Source: Haloplanus natans DSM 17983 (GTDB lineage: Archaea; Halobacteriota; Halobacteria; Halobacteriales; Haloferacaceae). From it: a stretch of DNA of 64,000 nucleotides. The stretch lies in the NCBI RefSeq assembly GCF_000427685.1, contig NZ_KE386573.1, positions 434,001 through 498,000 on the forward strand, in the 5' to 3' direction. Position numbers and translations under genes: made by a program. Below are positions 31,835 through 39,750 of this stretch, piece by piece; position 1 is the first letter of the stretch, and each line of letters starts with the position of its first letter. Below the pieces are notes generated by a model. The model saw only the letters and a program-made list of their open reading frames with translations, ran no database searches and had not been told where the DNA came from.

Positions 31835-33241
31835 ATGCGCCTCCACTGGCACCGGACGGACCTCCGGCCGTCGGACAATCTGGCCCTCGTGGCCCCCGAC
31901 GACGACCCGATCCTCCCGGTGTACGCCTTCGATCCCCGGATTCTCTCCCACGCCGCGCCGCCGCGGGTGGCGTTCGTCATCGACAGCCTCGCCGCGCTCC
32001 GTGACTGGTACCGCCAGCGCGAGAGCGACTTGGTCGTCGTCCGCGGCCGCGCGCCAGACGAACTCGCCCGTCTCGCCGAAGCGTCCGACGCCGACAGCGT
32101 CTCGTGGGCGCAGGCGTACTCCGGACTCGGCCGCCGGCGCGACGACCGGGTTCGCGAGTGCCTCGACGGGATGGGCGTCGACACCCACGTCGTCCACGAC
32201 CACCTCCACCACGAACCGGGGTCGATCACGACGAATCAGGGCGACCCCTACTCCGTCTACAGCTACTTCTGGAAGAAGTGGAAGGACCGCGAGAAGCGGG
32301 GGTCGGTTCAGGCGCCGGGCGCCGACCGCCTCGCCACGCCGCGGTCGGACACCTCCATCCCGACACTCGAGGACCTTGGCTTCGACCGGCCGGAGGCGGA
32401 GATTCCGCCCGGCGGCTACACGGCGGCCCGGCACCGCCTCAACGACTTCTGCTCCGGACCGATCTACGACTACGGTGACGCCCGCGACGACCCGGCGGCC
32501 GACGCCACCTCTCGCCTCTCGGCGCATCTGACTCACGGCACGGTCGGGGTGCGGACGCTCCACGACCGGGTGGTGCGTGCCCGCGAGACGGCACCCGACG
32601 ACGAAGCCCGCGAGGCAGTCGAAACGTTCCGCGGCGAACTCGCGTGGCGGGAGTTCTACCACCACGTCCTCTATTTCAACCCCGAGGTGGTGACGGAGAA
32701 CTACCGCGACTACGAGAACCCGATCGAGTGGCGCGACGACCCCGAGGCCCTGCAGGCGTGGCGGGACGGCGAGACGGGCTACCCCATCGTCGACGCGGGC
32801 ATGCGCCAGTTGCGCGCGGAGGCGTACATGCACAACCGCGTGCGGATGATCGTCGCCTCCTTTCTCACGAAGGACCTCCTGCTCGACTGGCGCGAGGGGT
32901 ACGACTGGTTCCGGCGGAAACTCGTCGACCACAACCCCGCGAACGACAACGGCGGCTGGCAGTGGGCGGCGTCGACGGGCACCGACGCCCAGCCTTACTT
33001 CCGCATCTTCAACCCGATGACACAGGGGGAGCGCCACGACCCCGACGCGACCTACATCAAGCGGTACGTCCCCGAACTCAGTGACGTAGCGCCCGACCTG
33101 ATCCACGACTGGCACGAACTCTCGCCGACCCAGCGGCGACGGACGGCGCCGGAGTACCCCGCACCGATCGTCGACCACGCCGAGCGACGGGAGCAGGCGC
33201 TGGCCATGTTCGAGCGGGCACGGGGGGAGGCCGACGACTGA
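31835..33241 (+). CDS. phr: Deoxyribodipyrimidine photolyase (class I CPD type)
   Basis: 468 residues. The antenna (photolyase N) domain begins MRLHWHRTDLRPSDNLALV; the FAD domain contains TSRLSAHLTHGTVGVRTL (about 228), ELAWREFYHHVLYF, DGETGYPIVDAGMRQLRAEA, NRVRMIVASFLTKDLLLDWR and DNGGWQWAASTGTDAQPYFR followed by FNPMTQGERHDPDATYIKRY, the class I CPD photolyase hallmark. It uses blue light to split cyclobutane pyrimidine dimers. Start at ATG 31835 is supported by the TATA-like box. The Glu-x-Tyr/Trp residues lining the lesion pocket could not be aligned reliably by eye. Confidence 0.93.
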   Translation: MRLHWHRTDLRPSDNLALVAPDDDPILPVYAFDPRILSHAAPPRVAFVIDSLAALRDWYRQRESDLVVVRGRAPDELARLAEASDADSVSWAQAYSGLGRRRDDRVRECLDGMGVDTHVVHDHLHHEPGSITTNQGDPYSVYSYFWKKWKDREKRGSVQAPGADRLATPRSDTSIPTLEDLGFDRPEAEIPPGGYTAARHRLNDFCSGPIYDYGDARDDPAADATSRLSAHLTHGTVGVRTLHDRVVRARETAPDDEAREAVETFRGELAWREFYHHVLYFNPEVVTENYRDYENPIEWRDDPEALQAWRDGETGYPIVDAGMRQLRAEAYMHNRVRMIVASFLTKDLLLDWREGYDWFRRKLVDHNPANDNGGWQWAASTGTDAQPYFRIFNPMTQGERHDPDATYIKRYVPELSDVAPDLIHDWHELSPTQRRRTAPEYPAPIVDHAERREQALAMFERARGEADD

Positions 33242-33255
33242 CCGACCACCGAGCC

Positions 33256-33285
33256 TTTTATACGGTGGTGTGTGCGTTGCACACC
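33256..33285 (+). promoter_or_regulatory. Promoter and inverted repeat before a small CxxC protein gene
   Basis: TTTTATA at 33256-33262 lies 25-31 bases before the ATG at 33287. Between them an inverted repeat GGTGTGTGC-gtt-GCACACC (33267-33285) abuts the start codon. It may be an operator or leader hairpin. Confidence 0.5.
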
Positions 33286-33286
33286 A

Positions 33287-33511
33287 ATGACCAGCGACGA
33301 CGAGCCCACCGTCCCGATCGTCTGTACGGCCTGTGACACGACGACGCGGGTCCCCTTGGCGGACGTGGCCGACGCGGTCGACCGGCACAACGAGAACGTC
33401 CACGACGGGGAGGATGTCGCCGAAATCGACCCGGCCATCGTCGAGAGCCTCGCCGATCTCGTCGTCGAGGATATGGGTCTCCTCGACGACGACGGCGGGA
33501 CCTACGACTGA
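33287..33511 (+). CDS. Small acidic CxxC protein
   Basis: 74 residues: MTSDDEPTVPIVCTACDTTT has a CTAC metal-binding or redox pair near the N-terminus, followed by VADAVDRHNENVHDGEDVAE and an acidic helix. Resembles the small zinc-ribbon-like acidic proteins common in haloarchaea. Start at ATG 33287 follows an inverted repeat and TATA-like box. Its stop (33509-33511) overlaps the start of a palindromic repeat. No role can be assigned. Confidence 0.7.
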   Translation: MTSDDEPTVPIVCTACDTTTRVPLADVADAVDRHNENVHDGEDVAEIDPAIVESLADLVVEDMGLLDDDGGTYD

Positions 33512-33588
33512 TACCGATCATCGGAGGTCGTCACCTGTGGGTCGCCAGAACGGGTCGACGACCCACCGGCACACAGTTACAACTATGA
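33508..33588. repeat. Palindromic intergenic repeat, copy 4 (GGTTCGCC type, diverged)
   Basis: TGTGGGTCGCC-agaac-GGGTCGACGACCCACC within outer segments CTGATACCGATCATCGG and CACAGTTACAACTATG, a diverged member of the family. It starts at the stop codon of the preceding small-protein gene (33509-33511) and is 89 bases before the halocyanin start. Confidence 0.7.
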
Positions 33589-33677
33589 CGTGGACGCGTT
33601 TCCGGCATCCGGCGACCGACCCGAACACGTTCGAACGAACGCTCCTTTCGGGCCGGTCCGAAGATCGGTGTGGGAAG

Positions 33678-34214
33678 ATGTTCGAATCGAACGAAATCAC
33701 ACGTCGGTCGGTCGTCCTGTCGACGAGCACACTGGCTCTCACGGCACTCGCCGGTTGTAGTGGTGACAGCGGCGGCGAGAACGACGGCAGTGAGAGCCGG
33801 AGCGACGGTGGCACGGCCACGGAGACGGAAAGGGACGACGGAAACGGCGGCAGTGGTGGCGGCGGCACCGCCAGTTTCGACGGCTGGATGGAGAACGTCG
33901 GCAACTACGACGGCGTCGCCGACGAGACGGGGAGCGGAGCGGTGACCGTCGCCGTCGGCGCGCAGGGCAACGGCGGCGCGTTCGCGTTCGACCCGCCGGC
34001 CATCCGGGTGTCGACCGGGACGACCGTCGTCTGGGAGTGGACCGGCGAGGGCGCCCAGCACAACGTCGCCGCGGAGGGTGGTGGCTTCGAGAGCGACCTG
34101 TCCTCGGAGGAAGGATACACCTTCGAGCACACGTTCGCCGAGGCGGGGACGTACGAGTACGTCTGCACGCCCCACCGCACCCTCGGAATGAAAGGCGTCG
34201 TCGTCGTGGAGTGA
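33678..34214 (+). CDS. Halocyanin-like blue copper lipoprotein
   Basis: 178 residues. A Tat signal (ITRRSVVLST) and lipobox ALAGC lead, followed by a Gly/Glu/Asp-rich linker, then a plastocyanin-like beta-barrel. The copper ligands are visible as His in GEGAQHNVAAEGG, then Cys, His and Met in YVCTPHRTLGMKG at the C-terminus. It is a membrane-tethered electron carrier facing outward. The ATG at 33678 (MFESNEITRRS) was chosen because the longer frame upstream crosses the palindromic repeat. It is preceded by the repeat and followed, with its own promoter region, by a DsbA-like gene. Confidence 0.92.
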   Translation: MFESNEITRRSVVLSTSTLALTALAGCSGDSGGENDGSESRSDGGTATETERDDGNGGSGGGGTASFDGWMENVGNYDGVADETGSGAVTVAVGAQGNGGAFAFDPPAIRVSTGTTVVWEWTGEGAQHNVAAEGGGFESDLSSEEGYTFEHTFAEAGTYEYVCTPHRTLGMKGVVVVE

Positions 34215-34289
34215 CGACCGGCGCGGTCGTGCGCTCACACGCCACGGCCGAGTCGGACTCTTTTAGCCCGGCGCGGTACTACACCCGTC

Positions 34290-34925
34290 ATGAGCGAAGT
34301 CCAAGCCGGCGAGCGACTCACCGTCTACTCCGACTACGTCTGCCCGTTCTGTTATCTCGGGCGCCAGGCCCTCGACCGATATCAGGGCGAACGCGACGAG
34401 CCGTTGGAAATCGACTGGCACCCGTTCGACCTCCGGGCGGGGAAACGGGGTCCGGACGGCGACATCGACCACTCGGTCGACGACGGAAAAGACGAGAACT
34501 ACTACGCACAGGCCCGCGAGAACGTCCGCCGCCTCCGCGATCGGTACGACGCCGAGATGGCACAGGAGATCGCGACGGACGTGGACTCGCGGCCGGCGCA
34601 GGTGATCTCCCTGTACGTGAACGAGACGGAGCCGTACGCCACGTGGCTGGCGTTCGACGAGGCGGTCTTCGAGGCGCTGTGGGTCGAGGGCGACGACATC
34701 GGGGACCCCGAAGTCCTCGCCGACTGTGCCGAGGCGGCGGGGCTCGATCCGGGTGTCGTCGACGCGGCCCTCGACGACGAGGCGCTGCACGCCCGAATCG
34801 ACGACCTGTTCGACACGGCGCGGCGCGATGGCGTCACCGGCGTTCCGACGTTCGCGTACGACGGCCACGCGGCACGAGGTGCAGTGCCGCCGGCACAGTT
34901 GCGGCGGCTGGTCGAGGGGGTCTGA
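34290..34925 (+). CDS. DsbA-family (FrnE-like) thiol oxidoreductase
   Basis: 211 residues. The thioredoxin-fold start SDYVCPFCYLG gives the CxxC pair (CPFC) near residue 18, and the cis-Pro region GVTGVPTFAYDG is near 185; the helical insertion between them is typical of FrnE/2-hydroxychromene-isomerase-type DsbA relatives. It has no signal peptide, so a cytoplasmic disulfide or redox role is likely. ATG 34290 follows a TTTTAG-type box by about 27 bases. Two palindromic repeats in tandem follow its stop codon. Confidence 0.9.
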   Translation: MSEVQAGERLTVYSDYVCPFCYLGRQALDRYQGERDEPLEIDWHPFDLRAGKRGPDGDIDHSVDDGKDENYYAQARENVRRLRDRYDAEMAQEIATDVDSRPAQVISLYVNETEPYATWLAFDEAVFEALWVEGDDIGDPEVLADCAEAAGLDPGVVDAALDDEALHARIDDLFDTARRDGVTGVPTFAYDGHAARGAVPPAQLRRLVEGV

Positions 34926-35000
34926 TACTGTTTATCGTAACTGTGTATCGGTGGTTCGCCAGAACGGGCCGGCGAACCATCGGCGGCGACTTAGGATACT
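34924..35000. repeat. Palindromic intergenic repeat, copy 5 (GGTTCGCC type)
   Basis: Contains CGGTGGTTCGCC-agaacggg-CCGGCGAACCAYCGG, whose core is nearly the same as at 41281-41312, with an outer left arm TACTGTTTATCGTAACTG. It starts at the stop codon of the DsbA-like gene and abuts copy 6 directly. Confidence 0.85.
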
Positions 35001-35005
35001 CACTG

Positions 35006-35087
35006 TGATAGGGGTTATCGGAAGTCATCAGAGATCCTGTCGGGACGGTCCGGCGAGAATCTATGGACAGTTACGATAATCCCTATG
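35006..35087. repeat. Palindromic intergenic repeat, copy 6 (ATTCTCGCCGG type)
   Basis: TGATAGGGGTTATCGGAAGT ... GGACGG..CCGGCGAGAAT ... CAGTTACGATAATCCCTAT, nearly the same as 5973-6058. Its inner left arm is slightly changed (GATCCTGTCGGGA), so the hairpin is weaker. It lies between the converging DsbA-like and truncated phosphoesterase genes, 18 bases from the latter's stop at 35106. Confidence 0.85.
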
Positions 35088-35105
35088 AGACGGCGATGCC
35101 GTGAC

Positions 35106-35408
35106 TCAGCGCCGTTCGCGCAGGTAGTCGACCGTCTCGCCGACGACGGCTGCCATCCGATACGGCGGATCGAGTTCGACGACGATCGGCCCGCGGTAGC
35201 CTCGGTAATACTCGACCGTCTCCCGCCCGTCCTGCATGTCCATCGCCACGTCGCCGGGATGGACGAGGACATCTTCGGTGGTCACCGTCTCGTAGTACCG
35301 GTCGAGCAGCGCCGTGTTCATCTCCCCGACGCTACTGAACGGCCGGTCGCAGTAGTCGATGATGTTCGCGTGGCCGAAATGGTGATCCGAGGTGACGTAT
35401 CGGCCCAT
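35106..35408 (-). CDS. Short calcineurin-like phosphoesterase, lacking the GNH(D/E) block
   Basis: 100 residues from ATG 35408: MGRYVTSDHHFGHANIIDYC contains the D-x-H-F-G-H metal-ligand motif of metallophosphoesterases, then DRPFSSVGEMNTALLDRYYE and VLVHPGDVAMDM (G-D motif). Family members are normally about 160-250 residues and next carry GNH(D/E) and later His blocks. Here these are absent and the remaining 50 residues (VEYYRGYRGPIVVELDPPYR, MAAVVGETVDYLRERR) do not match the family. Either a naturally minimal variant or a gene with an internal deletion. A TATA-like box lies near 35433-35445. Confidence 0.6.
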   Translation of the reverse strand: MGRYVTSDHHFGHANIIDYCDRPFSSVGEMNTALLDRYYETVTTEDVLVHPGDVAMDMQDGRETVEYYRGYRGPIVVELDPPYRMAAVVGETVDYLRERR

Positions 35409-35499
35409 ACGCTCGGGGCGGTCGGTCGCCCGAAAAGTATTCGCGTGTCGATTCGACGCCACCCCAACCTATTCCCCGCCGCGACCCTCACCTCCGTCG

Positions 35500-36576
35500 A
35501 TGACCGATCAGGGACCAAGCCGACGGGGCTTGCTTCGCGCCGGTGCGCTCGCGCTGACGGCGGGACTCGCGGGCTGTGGATCGGCGGCGCCGACTGCCGG
35601 CGGGGCGGATACGTCGGCGGCGGACGCGACGACGGCTGGGCCGAGCCCGTACACCCGCGTCTACACGGAGGCCATCGACTCCGTGATGCTCGTCCGAACC
35701 GACCAGGGGAGCGGCACGGGATGGGTGTACGACGACACGTTCGTGGTGACCAACGCTCACGTCGTCGGCTCGGCGACGACCGTCGACCTCCGAACCCGCG
35801 ACGGCCGATGGTACACCGGTGAGGTGGTGGGAACCGACCGCAACAGCGATCTGGCGGTGATCGAAGCCGCCGACCTGCCGGACGCGGCGACCCCGCTCCC
35901 GCTCTCGGGGTCGCCGGCGACCATCGGCCAGGAAGTCGTCGCCATCGGCAACCCGTTCGACCTCGACGGCTCGGTCACGACGGGCATCGTCAGCGGGACG
36001 GATCGCTCCATCCCGGCACCGACGGGGTTCAGCATCCCCGACGCCATCCAGACGGACGCGGCGGTCAACCCCGGCAACAGCGGCGGGCCGCTGATGGACC
36101 TCGGCGGATCGGTGCTCGCCGTCATCAACTCCGGCGGCGGCGACAACATCGCCTTCGGCATCTCCGCGGCGCTGGCCCGCCGGGTGCTCCCCGAACTGAT
36201 CGAGTCCGGATCGTACGAGCACTCGTTCATGGGTGTCGCCATCGAACCGGTGACGCCGACCGTCGCCGAGGCGAACGGCCTCGACGAGCCACGGGGGCTG
36301 CTCGTGACCGATCTGGCGCCGAACGGCCCGGCCGCCGACGTGTTGCAACCGTCCGACGGCGCGGAGACGGTCGACGGCGAGAGCGTCCCCGTCGGCGGCG
36401 ACGTGTTGCTCGCTATCGAGGGGACGCCGACGGACACGACGGAGGCGCTGGGAAGCTATCTCGCCCTGGAGACACGGCCCGGGGATACGGTGTCGCTGAC
36501 GATTCTGCGCGACGGGAGCGAGCGGACGGTCGAGTTGGAACTCGGCACGCGACCGACGCGGCCGTCGCCGTCGTAG
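35500..36576 (+). CDS. HtrA/DegP-like serine protease lipoprotein with PDZ domain
   Basis: 358 residues. Tat-like start SRRGLLRAGALALT and lipobox AGLAGC (Cys26), so lipid-anchored outside. The trypsin-like domain holds the triad: His in VVTNAHVVG (residue 87), Asp in DRNSDLAVIE (117) and Ser in NPGNSGGPLMD (about 190). A C-terminal PDZ domain covers about 255-350 (MGVAIEPVTPTVAEAN ... RGLLVTDLAPNGPAADV). Role: degradation of misfolded or damaged surface proteins, by family. The ATG at 35500 is used; the extension upstream is low-complexity. Confidence 0.92.
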   Translation: MTDQGPSRRGLLRAGALALTAGLAGCGSAAPTAGGADTSAADATTAGPSPYTRVYTEAIDSVMLVRTDQGSGTGWVYDDTFVVTNAHVVGSATTVDLRTRDGRWYTGEVVGTDRNSDLAVIEAADLPDAATPLPLSGSPATIGQEVVAIGNPFDLDGSVTTGIVSGTDRSIPAPTGFSIPDAIQTDAAVNPGNSGGPLMDLGGSVLAVINSGGGDNIAFGISAALARRVLPELIESGSYEHSFMGVAIEPVTPTVAEANGLDEPRGLLVTDLAPNGPAADVLQPSDGAETVDGESVPVGGDVLLAIEGTPTDTTEALGSYLALETRPGDTVSLTILRDGSERTVELELGTRPTRPSPS

Positions 36577-36678
36577 CCCGACCGTCTGCCGGCCCGACCC
36601 ACGGCGCGCCGCCGCGTCGCTACGCTCGCTGATAATCGGGCCGGATAACTGATAAGTCGCCCTGCCATCCCCCGATTC

Positions 36679-38301
36679 ATGGACGACCCTGTCGTCGCCA
36701 TCGCCGTCGCGGTGCTTGTCGCGTGGGCCGGCGCCGCGCCGCCGGTCACCGCGCAGTCGGCCGACGCGCCGACGATCACCGTCGGCGTCGACGCCGAACC
36801 GCTCGACAGCGGCGACACGTACCACACGCCGACCGATCCGCTCGTCCGGGTGCAGGTGTCGGCCGATGCGCCCGTCTCGCTGATCGAGGTGCGGATCGAC
36901 GGCACCACCCGACGGAGCTTCGAGCCGTCGAGCGACGCCGTCGACCGGAGCGTCTTTCTCGACCTGGAGACGGGACCCCACCGGCTCACGGTCGTCGCGG
37001 AGGCCAACGGCGTCGCCACGTACGCGGCGACGATAATCAAAGACGACGCGGCGCCGACGGTGACCTACACGGCGCCGTTCGCCCCCGGCGCATCGAGCGA
37101 CGACCCCGGACGCCCGCCGGCGACCGAACTGACGGTAAACCGGGGCAACGTCTCCGTCGACGGCCGTCTCGACGACCTCTCGTTGGTCGACGCCGTCCGG
37201 GTCACCCACACCTACGACTACGAGTTGCCAAACGGCACGGAGCGGCAGGGCCGGCGGTCGTATCTCCTCCCCACGCCCGGCGTCGATTTCCGTCAGTCGC
37301 TCTACCTCGTCCCCGGATCGAATCGGATCACGGTGGCCGCCGAAGACGCGGTCGAGAACCGCCGCACCCACGAGTTCACGGTCGCCGTCGACGACGGGAC
37401 GGCGCCGGATCTGACGGTCACCGACGTGGAGTGGGTGTCGCCGACCCGCCTACACGTCGAGGGACGGGTGACCGACCGCGTGCAGGTGCAGTCCGTCTGG
37501 CTGGCGTCCGGGAGCACGTCCGACGAGGCCGTGACCACGGAGAACGGGGTCCCCGGTCGCCACCCGCTCGTCTTCCCGAAATCGACCGCTCCGGACGCCG
37601 ACCGGCGGTCGGTTCGTCTCGATACGACCGTCTATCACCCGCGGGGCGACGACTACGTCGTCCTCGGCGCGAACGACACCGCCGGCAACGAGCGGACGTG
37701 GAACTACTCGCTCTCGACGTTTCTCGCCCCGAACGTCACCGTCGCGGACGGACGGACCGGCTACGTCGACGCCCGGACCGTCGCCGTCGGCGGCCGCGTC
37801 GTCGGCGGCCAGGTCCGCGAGGTCAGCGTCGAGACGGTCGACCCCGTGACCGGCCGCATCGTCGACATCCGGCCGGTCGATCTCGGGCCGAACGGCGCCT
37901 TCGACACCCGCCTCGGGGGCGCCACCGACGAGACGCTGCTCAGGGTGCGCGTCCGCGACGCCAGCGGCGCCGAACATCTGACGAACGTCACCGTCGCCGC
38001 TCCGCTCGAACCGACCGCGACGCCCGCGTCTGACGACGGCGGTAGTACGGAGGGGGGACGCGAGGACTCGACCGGAGTGGGCGCCGACCCGGCGACCGAG
38101 GACGCGGAGTCGGCGAGCGACGGCGGCCTCCGGATTCCGGTCGTCGGCGTTGTCGTGCCGACCCCTGACGTGGGCGGCGTGCTCTCGGCGAGCGTCTCCC
38201 TCCCGGTTCCGTTCGTCGGGCCGATCGAAATCCCGATGCTGGCCGTGGGCGTGTCGCTCGCCGTCGTCGCCGCCCTCGTCGTGCGGCGACGGGTCGGATG
38301 A
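36679..38301 (+). CDS. Secreted, C-terminally anchored surface protein with Ig-like repeats
   Basis: 540 residues. The N-terminal hydrophobic signal (VVAIAVAVLVAWAGAAPPVT) ends in AQSADAP. Beta-rich repeats of about 100 residues follow (VSLIEVRIDGTTRRSFE, VDAVRVTHTYDYELPNGTER, APDLTVTDVEWVSPTRLHVE) resembling Ig/PKD-like extracellular modules, then an acidic Ser/Thr/Gly stalk (about 440-490) and a C-terminal membrane helix with RRR tail (VGVSLAVVAALVVRRRVG). The outward orientation is clear; the ligand is unknown. Several NxS/T sequons (NVS, NDT, NYS, NVT) suggest S-layer-type glycosylation. Monocistronic; a small membrane protein gene converges downstream. Confidence 0.75.
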   Translation: MDDPVVAIAVAVLVAWAGAAPPVTAQSADAPTITVGVDAEPLDSGDTYHTPTDPLVRVQVSADAPVSLIEVRIDGTTRRSFEPSSDAVDRSVFLDLETGPHRLTVVAEANGVATYAATIIKDDAAPTVTYTAPFAPGASSDDPGRPPATELTVNRGNVSVDGRLDDLSLVDAVRVTHTYDYELPNGTERQGRRSYLLPTPGVDFRQSLYLVPGSNRITVAAEDAVENRRTHEFTVAVDDGTAPDLTVTDVEWVSPTRLHVEGRVTDRVQVQSVWLASGSTSDEAVTTENGVPGRHPLVFPKSTAPDADRRSVRLDTTVYHPRGDDYVVLGANDTAGNERTWNYSLSTFLAPNVTVADGRTGYVDARTVAVGGRVVGGQVREVSVETVDPVTGRIVDIRPVDLGPNGAFDTRLGGATDETLLRVRVRDASGAEHLTNVTVAAPLEPTATPASDDGGSTEGGREDSTGVGADPATEDAESASDGGLRIPVVGVVVPTPDVGGVLSASVSLPVPFVGPIEIPMLAVGVSLAVVAALVVRRRVG

Positions 38302-38305
38302 GACG

Positions 38306-38503
38306 CTACCGTGGATACCGAATCAGGCCGACGGCGAGCAGACCGGCCGCGAACGAAGCGCCGACCCCGGCCGCCAGTTCCATCGGTGCGGACGAGGCGA
38401 CGCCCACCGCGACGCCCCCGAACAGCGCGAGTCCCATCGCCCCGAGCAGGTAGTCGACGCGCCGTGGCATCTCTGGCGTCGAACGAACGCGCGAATCGGT
38501 CAT
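38306..38503 (-). CDS. Small two-helix membrane protein
   Basis: 65 residues: MTDSRVRSTPEMPRRVDYLL then a hydrophobic segment GAMGLALFGGVAVGVASS and a second ELAAGVGASFAAGLLAVGLI, closing with RYPR. Gly-rich helices suggest tight packing. Start at ATG 38503, with AT-rich sequence (GTAATTACATCTAATTAG) just upstream. The adjoining surface-protein gene ends 4 bases before its stop on the other strand. Function unknown. Confidence 0.65.
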   Translation of the reverse strand: MTDSRVRSTPEMPRRVDYLLGAMGLALFGGVAVGVASSAPMELAAGVGASFAAGLLAVGLIRYPR

Positions 38504-38551
38504 CGTGGTAATTACATCTAATTAGAAACCGGTGTATCTTTCGGCACGTCG

Positions 38552-38779
38552 TCACTTCTTGGGGAGCGTTGCCACGAACTCTTCGGGGCCGCGTCGTTCG
38601 ACCTCGTACCCGTCCTCGTCGAAGGCGTCGCGTTCGGCCCGGAACTCGTAGAAGAGGGGTTGTGGATCGTGGTCGTTGACGATGATCAGTTCCTCGCCGG
38701 CATCGAGTTCGTCGAAGGCGTCGTGGATGGTCGTGTGACGCTGGCTCGGCGGCAGGTCGCGGATATCGAGTCGGTCCAT
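38552..38779 (-). CDS. DUF2249-type (TusA-like fold) protein
   Basis: 75 residues: MDRLDIRDLPPSQRHTTIHD, DAGEELIIVNDHDPQPLFYE and ERRGPEEFVATLPKK are DUF2249 features (small alpha/beta fold like TusA, without its Cys). Many relatives are found near denitrification or hemerythrin genes; here it is next to a molybdopterin-domain gene on the divergent side. Exact role unknown. The ATG at 38779 sits 100 bases from the divergent start at 38884. Confidence 0.82.
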   Translation of the reverse strand: MDRLDIRDLPPSQRHTTIHDAFDELDAGEELIIVNDHDPQPLFYEFRAERDAFDEDGYEVERRGPEEFVATLPKK

Positions 38780-38883
38780 AGCCGTACGGGGTGTCCCCAC
38801 CCGGGAGTCGGTTGGGCCGAACACGTTCGCCTCGAACGTGCTCGGGCGAAGGGTTTTGACCGTTCGCCGCCCGTCTGTCGTGT

Positions 38884-39363
38884 ATGGCCCATTCGACCCC
38901 GCCGGCCGACCCCGATCCGGCCCGCTGGACGGTGACGCTCACCGGCGCCGTCGCCAACCCACGGACGGTGCGCGCGAGCGACCTCGCGGCGCTGGAGACG
39001 GTGTCCGTCGAGGTGGCGACCGGCTGTGAGGGGGAGACGACCGCCCCCGACCGATGGCGCGGCGTCCGCGTCGGGACGGTCATCGACCGGGCGCGCCCCC
39101 GCGCCGACGCCTCGCACGCGCTGGTGCGCTCGGCCGACCCCGAGTTCGCCTGTGGGTTCACCCTCGACCGCCTTCGGGACGCCCTGCTCGCCGTCTCACT
39201 CGGTGGCGACCCGATCCCGACCGAGCGAGGCGGTCCCGTTCGCCTCCTCGTCGACGACGCGGACTGCTGGGAGCGCGTGAAGTGGGTCTCACGGATCGAC
39301 GTGCTCGACGAACCGCCGGGCGACGCCGACACCGCCCGCGAGCAGGTGCCGGCCGACGGCTAG
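38884..39363 (+). CDS. Compact molybdopterin-binding (sulfite-oxidase-like) domain protein
   Basis: 159 residues, much shorter than sulfite oxidase or YedY. WTVTLTGAVANPRTVRASDL opens the fold, EVATGCEGETT has the single Cys at the position of the Mo-ligating Cys, then DRWRGVRVGTVID, VRSADPEFACGFTLDRLRDA, and the conserved PVRLLVDDADCWERVKWVSRI near the end. It seems to be a minimal form of the oxidoreductase molybdopterin-binding domain, so it may bind molybdopterin or have lost it. No signal peptide. Divergent from the DUF2249 gene. Confidence 0.8.
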   Translation: MAHSTPPADPDPARWTVTLTGAVANPRTVRASDLAALETVSVEVATGCEGETTAPDRWRGVRVGTVIDRARPRADASHALVRSADPEFACGFTLDRLRDALLAVSLGGDPIPTERGGPVRLLVDDADCWERVKWVSRIDVLDEPPGDADTAREQVPADG

Positions 39364-39431
39364 TCCGCCCCCGGCCCGACGACTTGGACCCCGACCACCA
39401 CACACTTGTCACCGACGTGCCAACGCCGCAC

Positions 39432-39686
39432 ATGGTCGGATCGCGGACGGCCACGGCCGTCGCCGGACTCCTCGCGAGCCTCCTGATTAGCGTCGCCGCG
39501 TGGTACTACTTCGACACCGTGCTGGTGTTTCTCCTGCTCCCGTTTCTCCCACTTCTGTGGCGATCGAATCGGGAGACGCAGTCGGTTCGGGAGTGCCCGA
39601 CCTGTGGATTCAGCACACGCGATCCCGGGTTCGACTACTGTCCGCGTGACGGCACGCCGCTCGATCGCCACCGTGACCGATCGTGA
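39432..39686 (+). CDS. Membrane protein with C-terminal zinc ribbon
   Basis: 84 residues: two adjacent hydrophobic segments (about 8-24, 27-42), then a soluble tail with CPTCGFSTRDPGFDYCPRDG, a CxxC...C zinc-ribbon pattern with only three Cys. Start at ATG 39432 (MVGSRTATAVAG); upstream in-frame sequence overlaps the preceding gene. Anchored small zinc-ribbon proteins are common in haloarchaea; function unknown. The next gene has its own promoter, so no operon is implied. Confidence 0.65.
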   Translation: MVGSRTATAVAGLLASLLISVAAWYYFDTVLVFLLLPFLPLLWRSNRETQSVRECPTCGFSTRDPGFDYCPRDGTPLDRHRDRS

Positions 39687-39710
39687 CCCGACGGTACCGT
39701 CCACCGTATC

Positions 39711-39717
39711 TTTATAT
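39711..39717 (+). promoter_or_regulatory. TATA-like box before the 302-residue regulatory protein gene
   Basis: TTTATAT, 34-40 bases before the ATG at 39751, implying a transcript leader of about 10 bases. Confidence 0.55.
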
Positions 39718-39750
39718 CGGCGCCGTGACAACGGGTGAGTAGTAGCCAGC

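Noticed and set aside
36625-36660. CTGATAATCGGGCCGGATAACTGATAAG as another palindrome copy
   Set aside because: Too short and imperfect to separate from chance similarity with the outer arms.
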